Shown in pieces: positions 46,328 to 58,129 of a stretch of 64,000 nt of DNA. The stretch comes from Saussurea involucrata (taxonomy: Eukaryota > Streptophyta > Magnoliopsida > Asterales > Asteraceae), in contig CM066324.1 of NCBI GenBank assembly GCA_033807775.1, positions 135,151,501 to 135,215,500 on the forward strand, in the 5' to 3' direction. Each line of letters opens with the position of its first letter. Within the stretch, counting starts at the first letter, position 1. The notes beneath the pieces were generated by a model. It was not told the DNA's origin and ran no database searches. It saw only the letters and a program-made list of their open reading frames with translations. The position numbers and the translations under genes were made by a program.

Positions 46328-49300
46328 ACTCTCCCCCACTTAGATTAGACTTCGTCCTCGAAGTCTCGACCGGCGAATAACTCGGAATAGTTCTCCCGCA
46401 TCTCAATCTCGGGTTCCCAAATCTCTTTCGGTGTTGCCACTGAACCTTCACCAATTGGAACCTAAGTTCCTCTATACGCTGGCGACATCCCTAACTGGAA
46501 TCTAAATTTCTCACACCATCTAAAAAAATCGCTCGAATACTTTTCTTACCAATGAAACTCCTTCAATAACACTGATTTTATGATCGGAAGAACACCCCAA
46601 CAACTGGATTCATTCTAGTCAAACGTCTTCGGTTGTTCTCCCAACCTTAGATATTCCATACATCCCGTTCCAAAGTTCAAGCTCTAACCATACTAAAGGT
46701 ACTCACCAATATACCCTACAGGATACTCGAATCCGATCATTTCTACCATTACTGCCGATTACTTCCACGAGTTCTATAGGCTCCCAAAATTTATTTCACG
46801 CGGGTCATCAAACCAGTAAACTTATAATCACCCACGAAGGTCATTTCACCATAATCATTCATCACAATTAAGCATTTCAGGGTTACTACTACCATCGCCA
46901 TTATTATTTCAAAATCGGCTACAAATCTCCTATTACACTAAGGGTGTTTGGCCTCAAGCCCAAAAGTCGACACCTAACTATACTACTTACTTCCAAAAGG
47001 CTAGTGCGCATTTATTCTCTTAATTACAAGGGCATCCTTCCCTTAACCGACACTATTCGGTCTATACTAACATCACGTGTGGAACACCCAAATCTTCCAC
47101 CGTCTACTTATCCTCCACGCTCGCTCTAGGAACCTAGTTACACTGTATCAAGATACGCCTTAACACCTACCTCCCAGGTACGTCTCAAGGCCCGGCACAT
47201 CGGAACTACCTCTCAGGTAAGTGCCCAAGACTATATCCTCCCAGTGCCTACTGGAAAGTCAAGGTCATAACACATGAATACCGGGGTCCCACCCCAAAAT
47301 ACCCAACCGACCTTTACCAACGACTGACTAATGTGCCCAAGGATCCAATGCAAAACAGTCTACCAACAACATGCTTATCCCGGAATGACTCACTCACCCA
47401 AACATGTAAATACTCAACGTGCAATAAATGCAAAACTGTGCAACAAAAACAACCCAACAACAAGACTCTACATCGAGCCATTAAAAACCGTGCAATTGAC
47501 CCATGACTATCTCAAAGTCAAAACTGAGCAAACTGCTCCACGCTTGCTAGACCCATAAGTCGGTCAAAAACGCGTTTAAATAAAGTTTAAGCAAGCAATA
47601 CTCTAAAATCAACATGAGTCCCAAACTCAACACGGGTTAAACAAAGGAGTTTTCCAAAAGGACTCACACCCTTAAAATTCTCAAAATGACACATAACACT
47701 TATAAACGCACTTCCCAAATGGTTTACAAAATCATTTACAAAATATTCTCAACGTCAAGATTTTTCATTTCAAAAAGACCGTAAGCAATAAAACTACTAT
47801 TACCAGGTCGGTAGTTAAGCAAAAATGGACACGCTCGTCCCACATATGAAAATCATGTTGAAAATCATTTCATTGCAGCTTAGTTTACTCACAACACGTA
47901 AAGCGAAATAAATAATTTCTTTGAAAATGAACCGTCACGGTTCTAATATGAATTGACTCATGACATGTACTCAAAGTAACCGCTCGACCTTACACCGAGT
48001 GCGACAAAAGTGTGCACATAATTTCAAAATCAGTCCTACGACATTTGACCCCAAAATTTCTCTTTTTAAACATAAAATGTCGTGGCACAGAGTTCACCAA
48101 CAAATCTTACGCGCGTCGGCTAGTCATACAAAACGATGAAACGGTTTACAAATATACTTTTGTTAAAACACAACTATCTCGTGTAAGTTTCAAACTTAAA
48201 AATAAAAACCAATCTGTTTTCATCATTTGAAAATATCGACTAAAACCTCATAAAATCTCAAAAGGTGGGGTTCTTTAAATTGATTTCCAAGATTTCCCCA
48301 AATGGTCACATAAACAAATGAGATATGCACCTCGTGAAATTAAACCCACGCGACTCAACATGCCGTAAAACAAAACTTATTTAGCGAAATCACTCAAATA
48401 GCTTTATACAGACATCGTGGAATGTAACTTTCCGTCTCAACTCTAACATATGTGGAGGAGTTCCAATGTTAAAGTCACAAGCCGTAGTCACTTGCCCAAC
48501 ATTTTAAACACCACAAAACACGGATATCATCTTACCCGAAAGAACCGTTGGAAAAACAACGAAATGAGACAAATTCTAACAAAGTTTGCACTCCCGTGAT
48601 AAAACGATTTCATACACATTCAAAACCATATTTCAAAATCTTGTGTGTGTGCTGAACATTTCCCAAAATTCCAAAACACCATCCATAAAATGATTTAAAA
48701 CACAAGAATTTGTTAATGCAATCTATTTCAAAATCAAACTTTGTGCATGACTCAGTCGGCATTCTACGCCTCGACTCCTACTCCTCCAAATCTCTCCGAT
48801 CCACTAACGTCATCCGGACATTTAAACCTCTTAGGCAAGTTGGAAAATTACGTCAAATAATCCCTACGATTTTTCCTCAATCAAAGTCGGCTCTATAAGC
48901 CTATGATTCTAGCACAATCATCCATCTTGGCCCGAAACAAACATCATCCTCATCGTCACTCCAAGTGACTAATACTAGAATCGTCCTTTTATTCTAACGA
49001 CTACTAATTTATAACCTTCGACACTACCCCAGCGATCATCCCATCAAAGCAAATCAAGTACACACCTGTACTAGTAGGTTTACTATAGTCGTTCCTCCTT
49101 GGACTCAAACAAGAGCTGCGCAATAGAACTAAATCCAACATTCTAAGGCTATTCGGTTCCTACCGCATACAACTTATAGTGCATCCGCTTAACACTCTAT
49201 CAAAGTTAGCATAAGTTCCTAATAGCAAGTAACAACCATACAATACAGTGTATTAAGCATCAAGCAATCTAGCATACATACTCCTATGTTCTAGAAAGCA

Positions 49301-49343
49301 ATTTTAACGTCCCAATACATACTCCTATGCTCTGATACCAAGT
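46328..49343 (-). other. Internal region of the complete family A element
   Basis: Non-coding. The section 46800-48835 is the inverted counterpart of 52064-54090. The 5' leader (49080-49343) matches the leader of element B. Confidence 0.7.
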
Positions 49344-51614
49344 TGTAACATCCCAAAAATTACAAGGAATTTAAAATTTTTAAAGTAACATTTCATTGAT
49401 AAAAACTCATTTAATAATTCAAAACGTTTCGTTTGCAAACTCATAATTGATATTCTCACGAAGAATAAACAGCGAAACAAATATCTAAAATTAAAATCAT
49501 AAAAGTAATCAACTCTTTCCACGCGCCAGTGTGTACTCGTCACGCCTTGGAGCCACTCGTACCTGAAACCACAATTTTATTGGGAAAGGGTAAGCACGAA
49601 GCTTAGTGAATTCAAACACCATAAATAACACAGTTATTTCCACACCACCTCTAAACAGATAAATGCACATAACCGGCATACAAGTCTACGAACAAATCAT
49701 AAACATGCATACCTACACCATCCCACCCAAAGGCATAAGCTGGTCCACCCGACCACACAATAACCGTGCAAGCATTACCCGGCTCCCCCGGGTTCCTACG
49801 CCACCCGCGTATATAAACCTCGGCCCCGCCGAATCACTACGCCACCCGCGTATATAAACCTCGGCCCCGCCGAATCACTACGCCACCCGCGTATATAAAC
49901 CTCGGCCCCACCGAACTCCTACGCCGCCCGCGTAGTCATAACAATAAATGTCCGACTAGACGCCCCACTATTTAGTCTCACATCACAAACAATTAAAACT
50001 ACCACACACGTACAAATCGTAATGTAAAAAGTAACCGACATTAGTTATAGTGAGAGAACTCACCTCGTAAGCGCGCCTAGCTCACAAACAATAATTCAAG
50101 CTTCACAAATCCAAGATCACTTCCCAACACCTAAACAATCGTTACAATGTATTAACACGAGACCCGGACCCTAAAACACGACGCACCCTTAAATCGTCAC
50201 TAAAACGACTTTTCGGTCTAACCAAACAGGTCTGTTCGGGACCTGTTCCAACCTCCATAAACCCAGAAAATCCTCAATTAAATTACATAACCAGAAAGTG
50301 CTCAGAGTTAGGGTTCCAAGGACATATTATACACCTCCTAACGATTTTTCTACAATTTAATACAGATTTTACAAAAATGGTTAACTGCACAGCGAAAAAC
50401 AGCACCTTTCGTTATAAAACAGCAGTTTGACACTAGCTACGGTCCGAACTGGTTTTTCCTCAAAACATAAGAAACTTACTAGACTCATAATGGGAACTTT
50501 TGGCACTGGTTTCACCCTAATCCGACCTTCCTAGCAGAAGTTATGGCTTTCCCAAAACAGTGGCAGAAACTGTGACTTTCAAAACGGAAAGCGATCTGCC
50601 ACATCCGGACCTGCTGTATAAACAGCCAAAATACGCCTAGTTAGAGGCCGAACCGGACTTCCGCTAAAACACGAAAAGTGTGCCCGGCACAGAATGTGAA
50701 CCGTGGGCACCGGATTCGCCTCAATCCGAGCTACGACGAAAAAGTTATTGCCGTCGCAAGACAGTGACAGACAAACTTTTTCACATAAGATGATAACTAA
50801 AGGTTATAATCCCATTAAGTCAATGCTTAATCCAAACAGACCCGAACAGCCTACAAGCTTACTGGAAAGGGCTGTACTACGCTGGACAACCACCGAGCAC
50901 CATCCACTTCCGCCTCCGGCAGCGGTGATGGTTGGCGGCGGCGACGAGGGTTACGGTAACACTCTCCGGCGAGACCTCCCAACGTCACCCACTCCCGACT
51001 CCCCCGCAACGTCACACCCGCACATACCCACACACCCACGCACCCACTGCCGTCGCCCGGCGGCGTGCAGCGGCAGCCCCACCGCCGGCAGCCGTGGCTG
51101 TGGCGGTGGTGGTGGCGGTTCACCATTTTCCGACGAGAAAACCTTAAATAAAACGAACGGAAAACTTACCTTGACGCGACCTTCTTCCTCTACTTTTCCG
51201 ACCGCAATACGACGGCGTCTCTCTCCTCTTTCTGACGAACACTCTCTCTCTCTCGTTCTTTAACTCACGGCCGAAGACAACAATGGGGGAGGGGGAAAGA
51301 AGAAGCCGTAGGGTTTGTTTTTCTTTCTTTTGCTCCTTCCTTGTTTGCCAAGCCACCAAACCAATCCTCAAAACAAATGAAATATGGATTCGTTTCTTTT
51401 TTTTGTTGGGTTTTGCTTGGGCCGAGACTAAGCTACTTTGGCCCCTTAACAATTTTGGTCCCTCTATAAATTCCTTCTCGCAAACTAACCACGTTTTGAC
51501 ATACTTAACTATTAAATCAAATCGTCTAACCCCGATAACGGAAACCACGTTAAATAAAACTTAAAAGAAAATAAATAGTACTAATAAATTACATACCGAG
51601 ACACGGGCTTTACA
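49344..51614 (-). repeat. Family A LTR, minus orientation (copy A5, 5' LTR)
   Basis: 2271 bp, preceded by a primer site and followed by a further polypurine tract and internal sequence, so it also acts as the 3' LTR of the partial element next to it. Confidence 0.82.
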
Positions 51615-52063
51615 ACTCTCCCCCACTTGGATTTGACTTCGTCCTCGAAGTCTAGACCGGCAAATACTCGGAATAGTTCTCGCGCATCTCCGCTTCGGGT
51701 TCCCACGTTCACTCGAACCCCTTCGGTGTGGCCACTGGACTTTCCTCAACTAGAATCTAAATTTCACACCCCGTCTAGAAATTCCCGAATACTTTTCTTA
51801 CTAACAAAACTCCTTCAAGGACATTGAAAATATGATCGGAAGAACACTCCAACAACTGGATTCATTCCTTGTCAAACGACTTCGGTTGCCTCCCAACCTT
51901 AGATGTTCCATACATTCCGATTCAACTTTCAAGCTCTAACCATTCTAAAGGTGCTCACCAATATGCCTTATAGGATACTCGAATCCGATCATACTTACCA
52001 ACAACGGTCGATTAACCTCCACGAGTTCTAAAAGGCTCCCAAAATTTATTTCACACGAATCGT
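51615..52063 (-). other. Family A 3' internal fragment, minus orientation
   Basis: Matches 46328-46800 and then breaks at about 52063 into plus-oriented internal sequence. Confidence 0.7.
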
Positions 52064-54527
52064 TAAATGTCCGGATGACGTTAGTGGATCGGAGAGATTT
52101 GGAGGAGTAGGAGTCGAGGCGTAGAATGCCGACTGAGTCATGCACAAAGTTTGATTTTGAAATAGATTGCATTAACAAATTCTTGCGTTTCAAATCATTT
52201 CATGGATGGTGTTTTGGAATTTTGGAAAATGTTCAGCACACACACAAGATTTTGAAATATGGTTTTGAATGTGTATGAAATCGTTTTATCACGGGAGTGC
52301 AAACTTTGTTAGAATTTGTCTCATTTCGTTGTTTTTCCAACGGTTCTTTCGGGTAAGATGATATCCGTGTTTTGTGGTGTTTAAAATGTTGGGCAAGTGA
52401 CTACGGCTTGTGACTTTAACATTGGAACTCCTCCACATATGTTAGAGTTGAGACGGAAAGTTACATTCCACAATGTCTGTATAAAGCTATTTGAGTGATT
52501 TCGCTAAATAAGTTTTGTTTTACGGCATGTTGAGTCGCGTGAGTTTAATTTCACGAGGTGCATATCTCATTTGTTTATGTGATCATTTGGGGAAATCTTG
52601 GAAATCAATTTAAAGAACCCCACCTTTTGAGATTTTATAAGGTTTAGTCGATAATTTCAAATGATGGAAACGGATTGGTTTTTATCTTTAAGTTTGAAAC
52701 TTACACGAGACAGTTGTGTTTTAACAAAAATATATTTGTAAACCGTTTCATCGTTTTGTATGACTAGCCGACGCGCGTAAGATTTGTTGGTGAACCCCGT
52801 GCCACGACATTTTATGTTGGAAAAAGAGGAATTTTGGGGTCAAATGTCGTGGAACTGATTTTGAAATTATGTGCACACTTTTGTCGCACCCGGTGTAAGG
52901 TCGAGCGGTTACTTTAAATACATGTCATGAGTCAATTCATACTAGAACCGTGACGGTTCATTTTCAAAGAAATTATTTATTTCGCTTTACGTTTTGTGAG
53001 TAAACTAAGCTGCAATGAAATGATTTTCAACATGATTTTCATATGTGGGACGAGCGTGTCCATTTTTGCGTAACTACCGACCTGGTAATAGTAGTTTTAT
53101 TGCTTACGGTCTTTTTGAAATGAAAAATCTTGACGTTGAGAATATTGTGTAAATGATTTTGTAAACCATTTGGGAAGTGCGTTTATAAGTGTTATGTGTC
53201 ATTTTGAGAATTTTAAGGGTGTGAGTCCTTTTGGAAAACTCTTTTGTTTAACTCGTGTCGAGTTTGGGACTAATGTTATTTAAGAGTATTGCTTGCTTAA
53301 ACTTTATTTAAACGCGTTTTTGACCGACTTATGGGTCTAGCAAACGTGGAGCATTTTGCTCGGTTTTGACTTTGAGATAGTCATGGGTCAATTGCACGGT
53401 TTTTAATGGCTCGATGTGGAGTTTTGTTGATGGGTTGTTTTGTTGCACAGTTTTGCACTTATTGCACGTTGCGTATTTACATGTTGGGTGAGTGAGTCAT
53501 TCTGGGATAGGCATGTTGTTGGTAGACTGTTTTGCATTGGATCCTTGGTCATGTCAGTCAGTCGTTGGTAATGGTCGGTTGAGTATTTCGGGGTGGGACC
53601 CCCGGTATTCATGTTTTATGACCTTGACTTTCCAGTAGGCACTGGGAGGATATAGTCTTAGGCACTTACCTAAGAGGTAGTTCCGATGTGCCGGGCCTTG
53701 AGACGTACCTGGGAGGTAGGCGTTAAGGCGTATCTTGATACAGTGTAACTAGGTTTCCTAGAGCGAGCGTGGAGGATAAGTAGACGGTGGAAGATTGGGT
53801 ATTCCACACGTGTTGTTAGTGTAGACCGAATAGTGTCGGTTAAAGGAATGATGCCCTTTGTAATTAAGAGAATAAATGCGCAGTAACCTTTTTGAAGTAA
53901 GTAGTATATTAGGGCGTCGACTTTTGGGCTTAAGGCCAAACACCTTAGTGTAATCGGAGATTTGTAGCCGATTTTAAAATAATTATGGTGATGGTAGTAG
54001 TAACCCTGAGATGCTTAATTGTGATGAATGGTTATGGTGGAATGACCTTCGTGGGTGATTATAAGTTTACTGGTTTGACGATTCGTGTGAAATAAATTTT
54101 GGGAGCCTTTTTGAACTCGTGGAGGTTAATCAACAGTTGTTGGTAAGTATGATCGGATTCGAGTATCCTATAAGGCATATTGGTGAGCACCTTTAGAATG
54201 GTTAGAGCTTGAAAGTTGAATCGGAATGTATGGAACATCTAAGGTTGGGAGGCAACCGAAGTCGTTTGACAAGGAATGAATCCAGTTGTTGGAGTGTTCT
54301 TCCGATCATAATTTCAACGTCCTTGAAGGAGTTTTGTTAGTAAGAAAAGTATTCGAGAATTTCTAGACGGGGTGAGAAATTTAGATTCTAGTTGAGGAAA
54401 GTCCAGTGGCCGCACCGAAGGGGTTCGAGTGAACGTGGGAACCCGAAGCGGAGATGCGCGAGAACTATTCCGAGTTATTTGTCGGCCTAGACTTCGAGGA
54501 CGAAGTCTAATCCAAGTGGGGTAGAGT
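52064..54527 (+). other. Family A internal region, plus orientation
   Basis: Starts at a point corresponding to 48835 of the complete copy and runs to a polypurine tract (AAGTGGGGTAGAG) before the LTR at 54528. Identical by eye over long stretches to the inverted copy. No coding frame. Confidence 0.72.
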
Positions 54528-56820
54528 TGTAAAGCCCGTGCCCCGGTATGTAATTTCTTTTAATTTTTTTTAGTTAGCGGGGTTAGACGTTTTAGGTCTA
54601 ATAGTTAATTATATCCATCGTGGGTTAGAGTGCGAGATGGGGTTATTTGAGGGGCCAAAAGTGTTAAAGGGCCAAAATTATTGATTTCGGCCCATGCAAT
54701 TTCTTAACCAAAACCCATTTTATCTTTGTGTTTGGTGTTGTGGTTTAGCAGAAAAGAAGAAAGAAGATTTAAAAAAAAACTAAACTAAAACTAAACCCTA
54801 CGCCCCTTCCCTCCCCCCCCCCCCCCCCCCCCCCATATTGTTGTCTTCGACCGTGAGTGAAAGGACGAGAGAGAGAGAGTGTTCGCCGAGAGAGAGAGAG
54901 TATTCGCTGGAGAGAGAGAGTTCGTCGGGAAGAGGAGAGAGACGTCGTCGTTTTGCTGCCGGAAAAGAGGAGGAAGAAGGGCTCGTCGAGGTAAGTTTGT
55001 TTCCTTCTCGATGTTGTCGTTGCTTAAAATTGCCGTGAACCGCCACCACCACCGCCGCAGCCACGGCTGCCGGCGGTGGGGCCGCCGCTGCACGCCGCCG
55101 GGGTGGCGGCAGAGGGGTGGGTGCAGTGTGTGCAGGCGCGGGTGTGTGCGGGGTGAGGTTGCGGGTGTGTCGTTTCGGTTGATGTTGGGAGGTTCCGCCG
55201 GTGGGTGATACCGTAACCACCGTCGCCGCCGCCAACCACCACCACCGCCGGATGCGGCAGTGGGTAGTACTCGGTTGTTGTCCAGAGTAGTACAGCCCTT
55301 TCTAGTAAGCTTGTAGGCTGTTCGGGTCTGTTTGGATTAAGCATTGACTTAATGGGATTATAACCTTTAGTTATCATTTTATGTGAAAACGTTTGTCTGC
55401 CACTGTTTTGCGACGGCCATAACTTTTCCGTCGTAGCTCGGATTGAGGCGAATCCGGTGCCCACGGTTCACATTCTGTGCCGGGCACACTTTTTATGTTT
55501 TAGCGGAAGTTCGTTTCGGCCTCTAGCTAGGCGTAATTTGGCTGTTTATACAGCAGGTCCGGATGTGGCAGATCGCGTTCCGTTTTAAAAGTCACAGTTT
55601 CTGCCACTGTTTTGGGAAAGCCATAACTTCTTCTAGGAATGTCGGATTGGGATGAAACCAGTGCCAAAAGTTCCCATTCTGAGTCTAGTAAGTTTCTTAT
55701 GTTTTGCGGGAAAACCAGTTCGGACCGTAGCTAGTGTCAAACTGCTGTTTTATATCGAAAGGTGCTGTTTTTCGCTGTGCAGTTAACCAGTTTTGTAAAA
55801 TCCATAATAAATTGTAGAAAAATCGTTAGGAGGTGTATAATATGTCCTTGGAACCCTAACTCAGAGCACTTTCTGGTTATGTAATTTAATTGAGGATTTT
55901 CTGGGTTTATGGAGGTCGGAACAGGTCCCGAACAGACATGTTGGTTAGACCGGAAAGTCGTTTTAGTGACGATTTAAGGGTGCGTCGTGTTTAAGGTCCG
56001 GGACTCGTGTTAATACATTTTAACGATTGTTTAGGTGTTGAGAAGTGATCTTGGATTTGTGAAGCTTGAATTATTGTTTGTGAGCTAGACGCGCTTACGA
56101 GGTGAGTTCTCTCACTATAACTAATGTCGGTTACTTTTTACATTACGACTTGTACGTGTGTGGTAGTTTTCATTGTTTGTGATGCGGGACTAAATAGTGG
56201 GGCGTCTAGTCGGACCTTTATTGTTATGACTACGCGGGTGGCGTAGGAGTTCGGTGGGGCCGAGGTTTATATACGCGGGTGGCGTAGTAACTCGGTGGGG
56301 CCGAGGTTTAGAGACGCGGGTGGCGTAGTAACTCGGTGGGGCCGAGGTTTATATACGCGGGTGGCGTAGGAACCCGGGGGAGCCGGGTAATGCTTGCACG
56401 GTTATTGTGTGGTCGGGTGGACCAGCTTATGCCTTTGGGTGGGATGGTGTAGGTATGCATGTTTATGATTTGTTCGTAGACTTGTATGTTGTTTATGTGC
56501 AATTATCTGTTTAGAGGTGGTGTGGAAATAACTGTGTTATTTATGGTGTCTGAATTCACTAAGCTTCGTGCTTACCCTTTCCCAATAAAATTGTGGTTTC
56601 AGGTACGAGTGGCTCCAAGGCGTGACGAGTACACACTGGCGCGTGGGAAGAGTTGATTACTTTTATGATTTTAATTTTAGACATTTATTCCGCTGTTTAT
56701 TGTTCGTGAGAATATTAATTATGAGTTTGCAAATGAAATGATTGAATTATTAAATGAGTTTTCATTAATGAAATGTTACTCTAAAAATTTTAAATTCCTT
56801 GTAATTTTTGGGACGTTACA
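54528..56820 (+). repeat. Family A LTR, plus orientation (copy A6)
   Basis: 2293 bp, TGTAAAGCCCGTGCCCC to GGGACGTTACA. A C-run of about 20 lies near 54812-54834. Followed at once by a primer site that leads into Cassandra-like sequence rather than family A sequence. Confidence 0.85.
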
Positions 56821-57166
56821 ACTTGGTATCAGAGCCACTCCTGTGCCGTTCGAGATGTGGGGCAAACCTCATCGAGGACGATGAGTCCCTGAGGGGGGTG
56901 TGTGTAACACCTTAGGCATATCTCACATCGGTCGTGGACAGGAGAGATGCTGGGTATATTAGTAAACCTTGGCCTTACCAGACACAACGCGTTTTGGGGC
57001 CACAAGCATGCGGGTTCCTTGGGAACTCTGTGGTTAAGCGTGCTTGGGTGGGAGTAGTACCAGGATGGGTGACCTCCTGGGAAGTCCTTGCCAGGTCGCC
57101 AAGAACAAAGTCGTGAGCCAGTGGGGCAAAGCGGACAATATTGTGTCGTGGTAAGGGGGTGTTACA
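56821..57166 (+). mobile_element. Cassandra-type TRIM: internal region and 3' LTR
   Basis: Cassandra elements are short non-coding LTR elements with 5S rRNA sequence in their LTRs. Here a primer site TGGTATCAGAGCCA (56824-56837), about 60 bp of internal DNA and a polypurine tract (CTGAGGGGGG) precede an LTR of 264 bp (56903-57166) with ends TGTAACACC and GGGGTGTTACA. The 5' LTR of the TRIM is absent; the family A LTR stands in its place. Confidence 0.75.
57021..57092 (+). other. 5S rRNA-derived segment in the Cassandra LTR
   Basis: GGTTAAGCGTGCTTGGG (box A region) and AGGATGGGTGACCTCCTGGG (box C region) match the 3' part of plant 5S rRNA, with the spacing of the Pol III internal promoter. 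The 5' third of 5S rRNA is missing, so this is not a functional rRNA gene. Known in Cassandra LTRs generally. Confidence 0.85.
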
Positions 57167-57932
57167 AATGGAGGCGATATCTATAAACACATTCAAATAA
57201 TAATAATTTAAAACGATTTAATGAACTAGTTAATATATAATTATTATGTTAATGCGATAGGAGTGTAAAACAAAATTGAAAAAAAAAAATAAGAGATGTA
57301 CCATAAATTAAATAATTAACTATAAGGTTATGAATTTTAAATATAAAAAATATTTTTTTTATGTAGTGTATAACTGTATATGATATATATTAAAATATAT
57401 AAATTCAAAATTGGGCTCATTTCGAACGTATCGAAGAGACGATTATAATGGTGTAATTTGTTAAAATTAAAACGTATTTTTTTAACGTATTTTAGTTAAT
57501 AAACGATTATATGTGTTAAATGTAAAATTAAAATAATGAAAGTAAAAGGTATAAAGTAAATTTTGTAAATAAGTATAGGGGTTGAAAGTGTAACATTTCA
57601 TTTTAAATTCATAAAATTGAACGAAAGCGGGGTGAACAGTGGGATTCCTTCGCGCGGTTCAAATTTTCAAAAATGGTCCCTGCAATTTTTCAAAAATAGT
57701 CTCTTGCAATTGAAAAGTCACAAAAAGCATCCCATCGCGGGATGAGCCCGCGATCGCGGGATTCCATTTTTCAAAAATGCTCCCTGCGAGTTTAAAAAGT
57801 GTCAGAAATGGTCCCTGGCCCGCGATCGCGGGCTCCCATTGCGGAAAAAAAATGGTATTTTTGTAAAGTGAAAGAGATTTAGGGTATTTTGGTAACAGTT
57901 GGTCAAACTTAGGGTATTTTAATTAATTTCCC
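57167..57932. mobile_element. Right part of the split MATH foldback element
   Basis: GATATCTATAAACACATTC (57178 onward) is the reverse complement of the region just before MATH copy 1, so this is the continuation of the inverted arm broken at 28781. It passes through AT-rich arm sequence (57190-57600), then CGCGATCGCGGG palindromes (57730-57840), and ends with GGGTATTTTAATTAATTTCCC, a terminus like that of the element at 58130. Confidence 0.65.
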
Positions 57933-58129
57933 TTTAAGAAGACATGTGTAGATGGAGGAACTATGATGAAGGTTGAATTGAAAGTGGTTGGAATAGCCAT
58001 TGTTTGATTGATCCACTTTTGCTAATTGATTATATTTATTACAATTTGGTTATAAGTTTATTGTCATATTTATAGCTTTATTAAATTAATTGCTAAAAGA
58101 TATTGAAAATTGTGATGCCTATTATTTTT

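Larger units (their letters stand above)
44229..51614 (-). mobile_element. Complete family A element, minus strand, non-coding
   Basis: LTRs 44229-46327 and 49344-51614, polypurine tract at 46328-46340, primer site (reverse complement) at 49329-49340. The 3.0 kb interior has no gag or pol. Its 3' ~0.9 kb and part of the leader match element B, so family A looks like a LARD derived from B-like parents. No target duplication is visible because both flanks are further family A sequence. Confidence 0.8.

Noticed and set aside
52064..54527. Autointegration product of family A
   Set aside because: Autointegration joins an LTR end to internal sequence. Here internal joins internal, so this mechanism does not fit.
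56860..56900. Hammerhead ribozyme-like CGATGAGTCC near the Cassandra primer region (retrozyme idea)
   Set aside because: The required CTGATGA and GAAA core with three stems cannot be arranged. GGAC-GATGA-GTCC is a simple hairpin, and the 5S-derived LTR identifies Cassandra instead.
57021..57092. Genuine 5S rRNA gene
   Set aside because: The 5' third of 5S rRNA is missing and the sequence is inside LTR ends TGTAACACC/GGTGTTACA.
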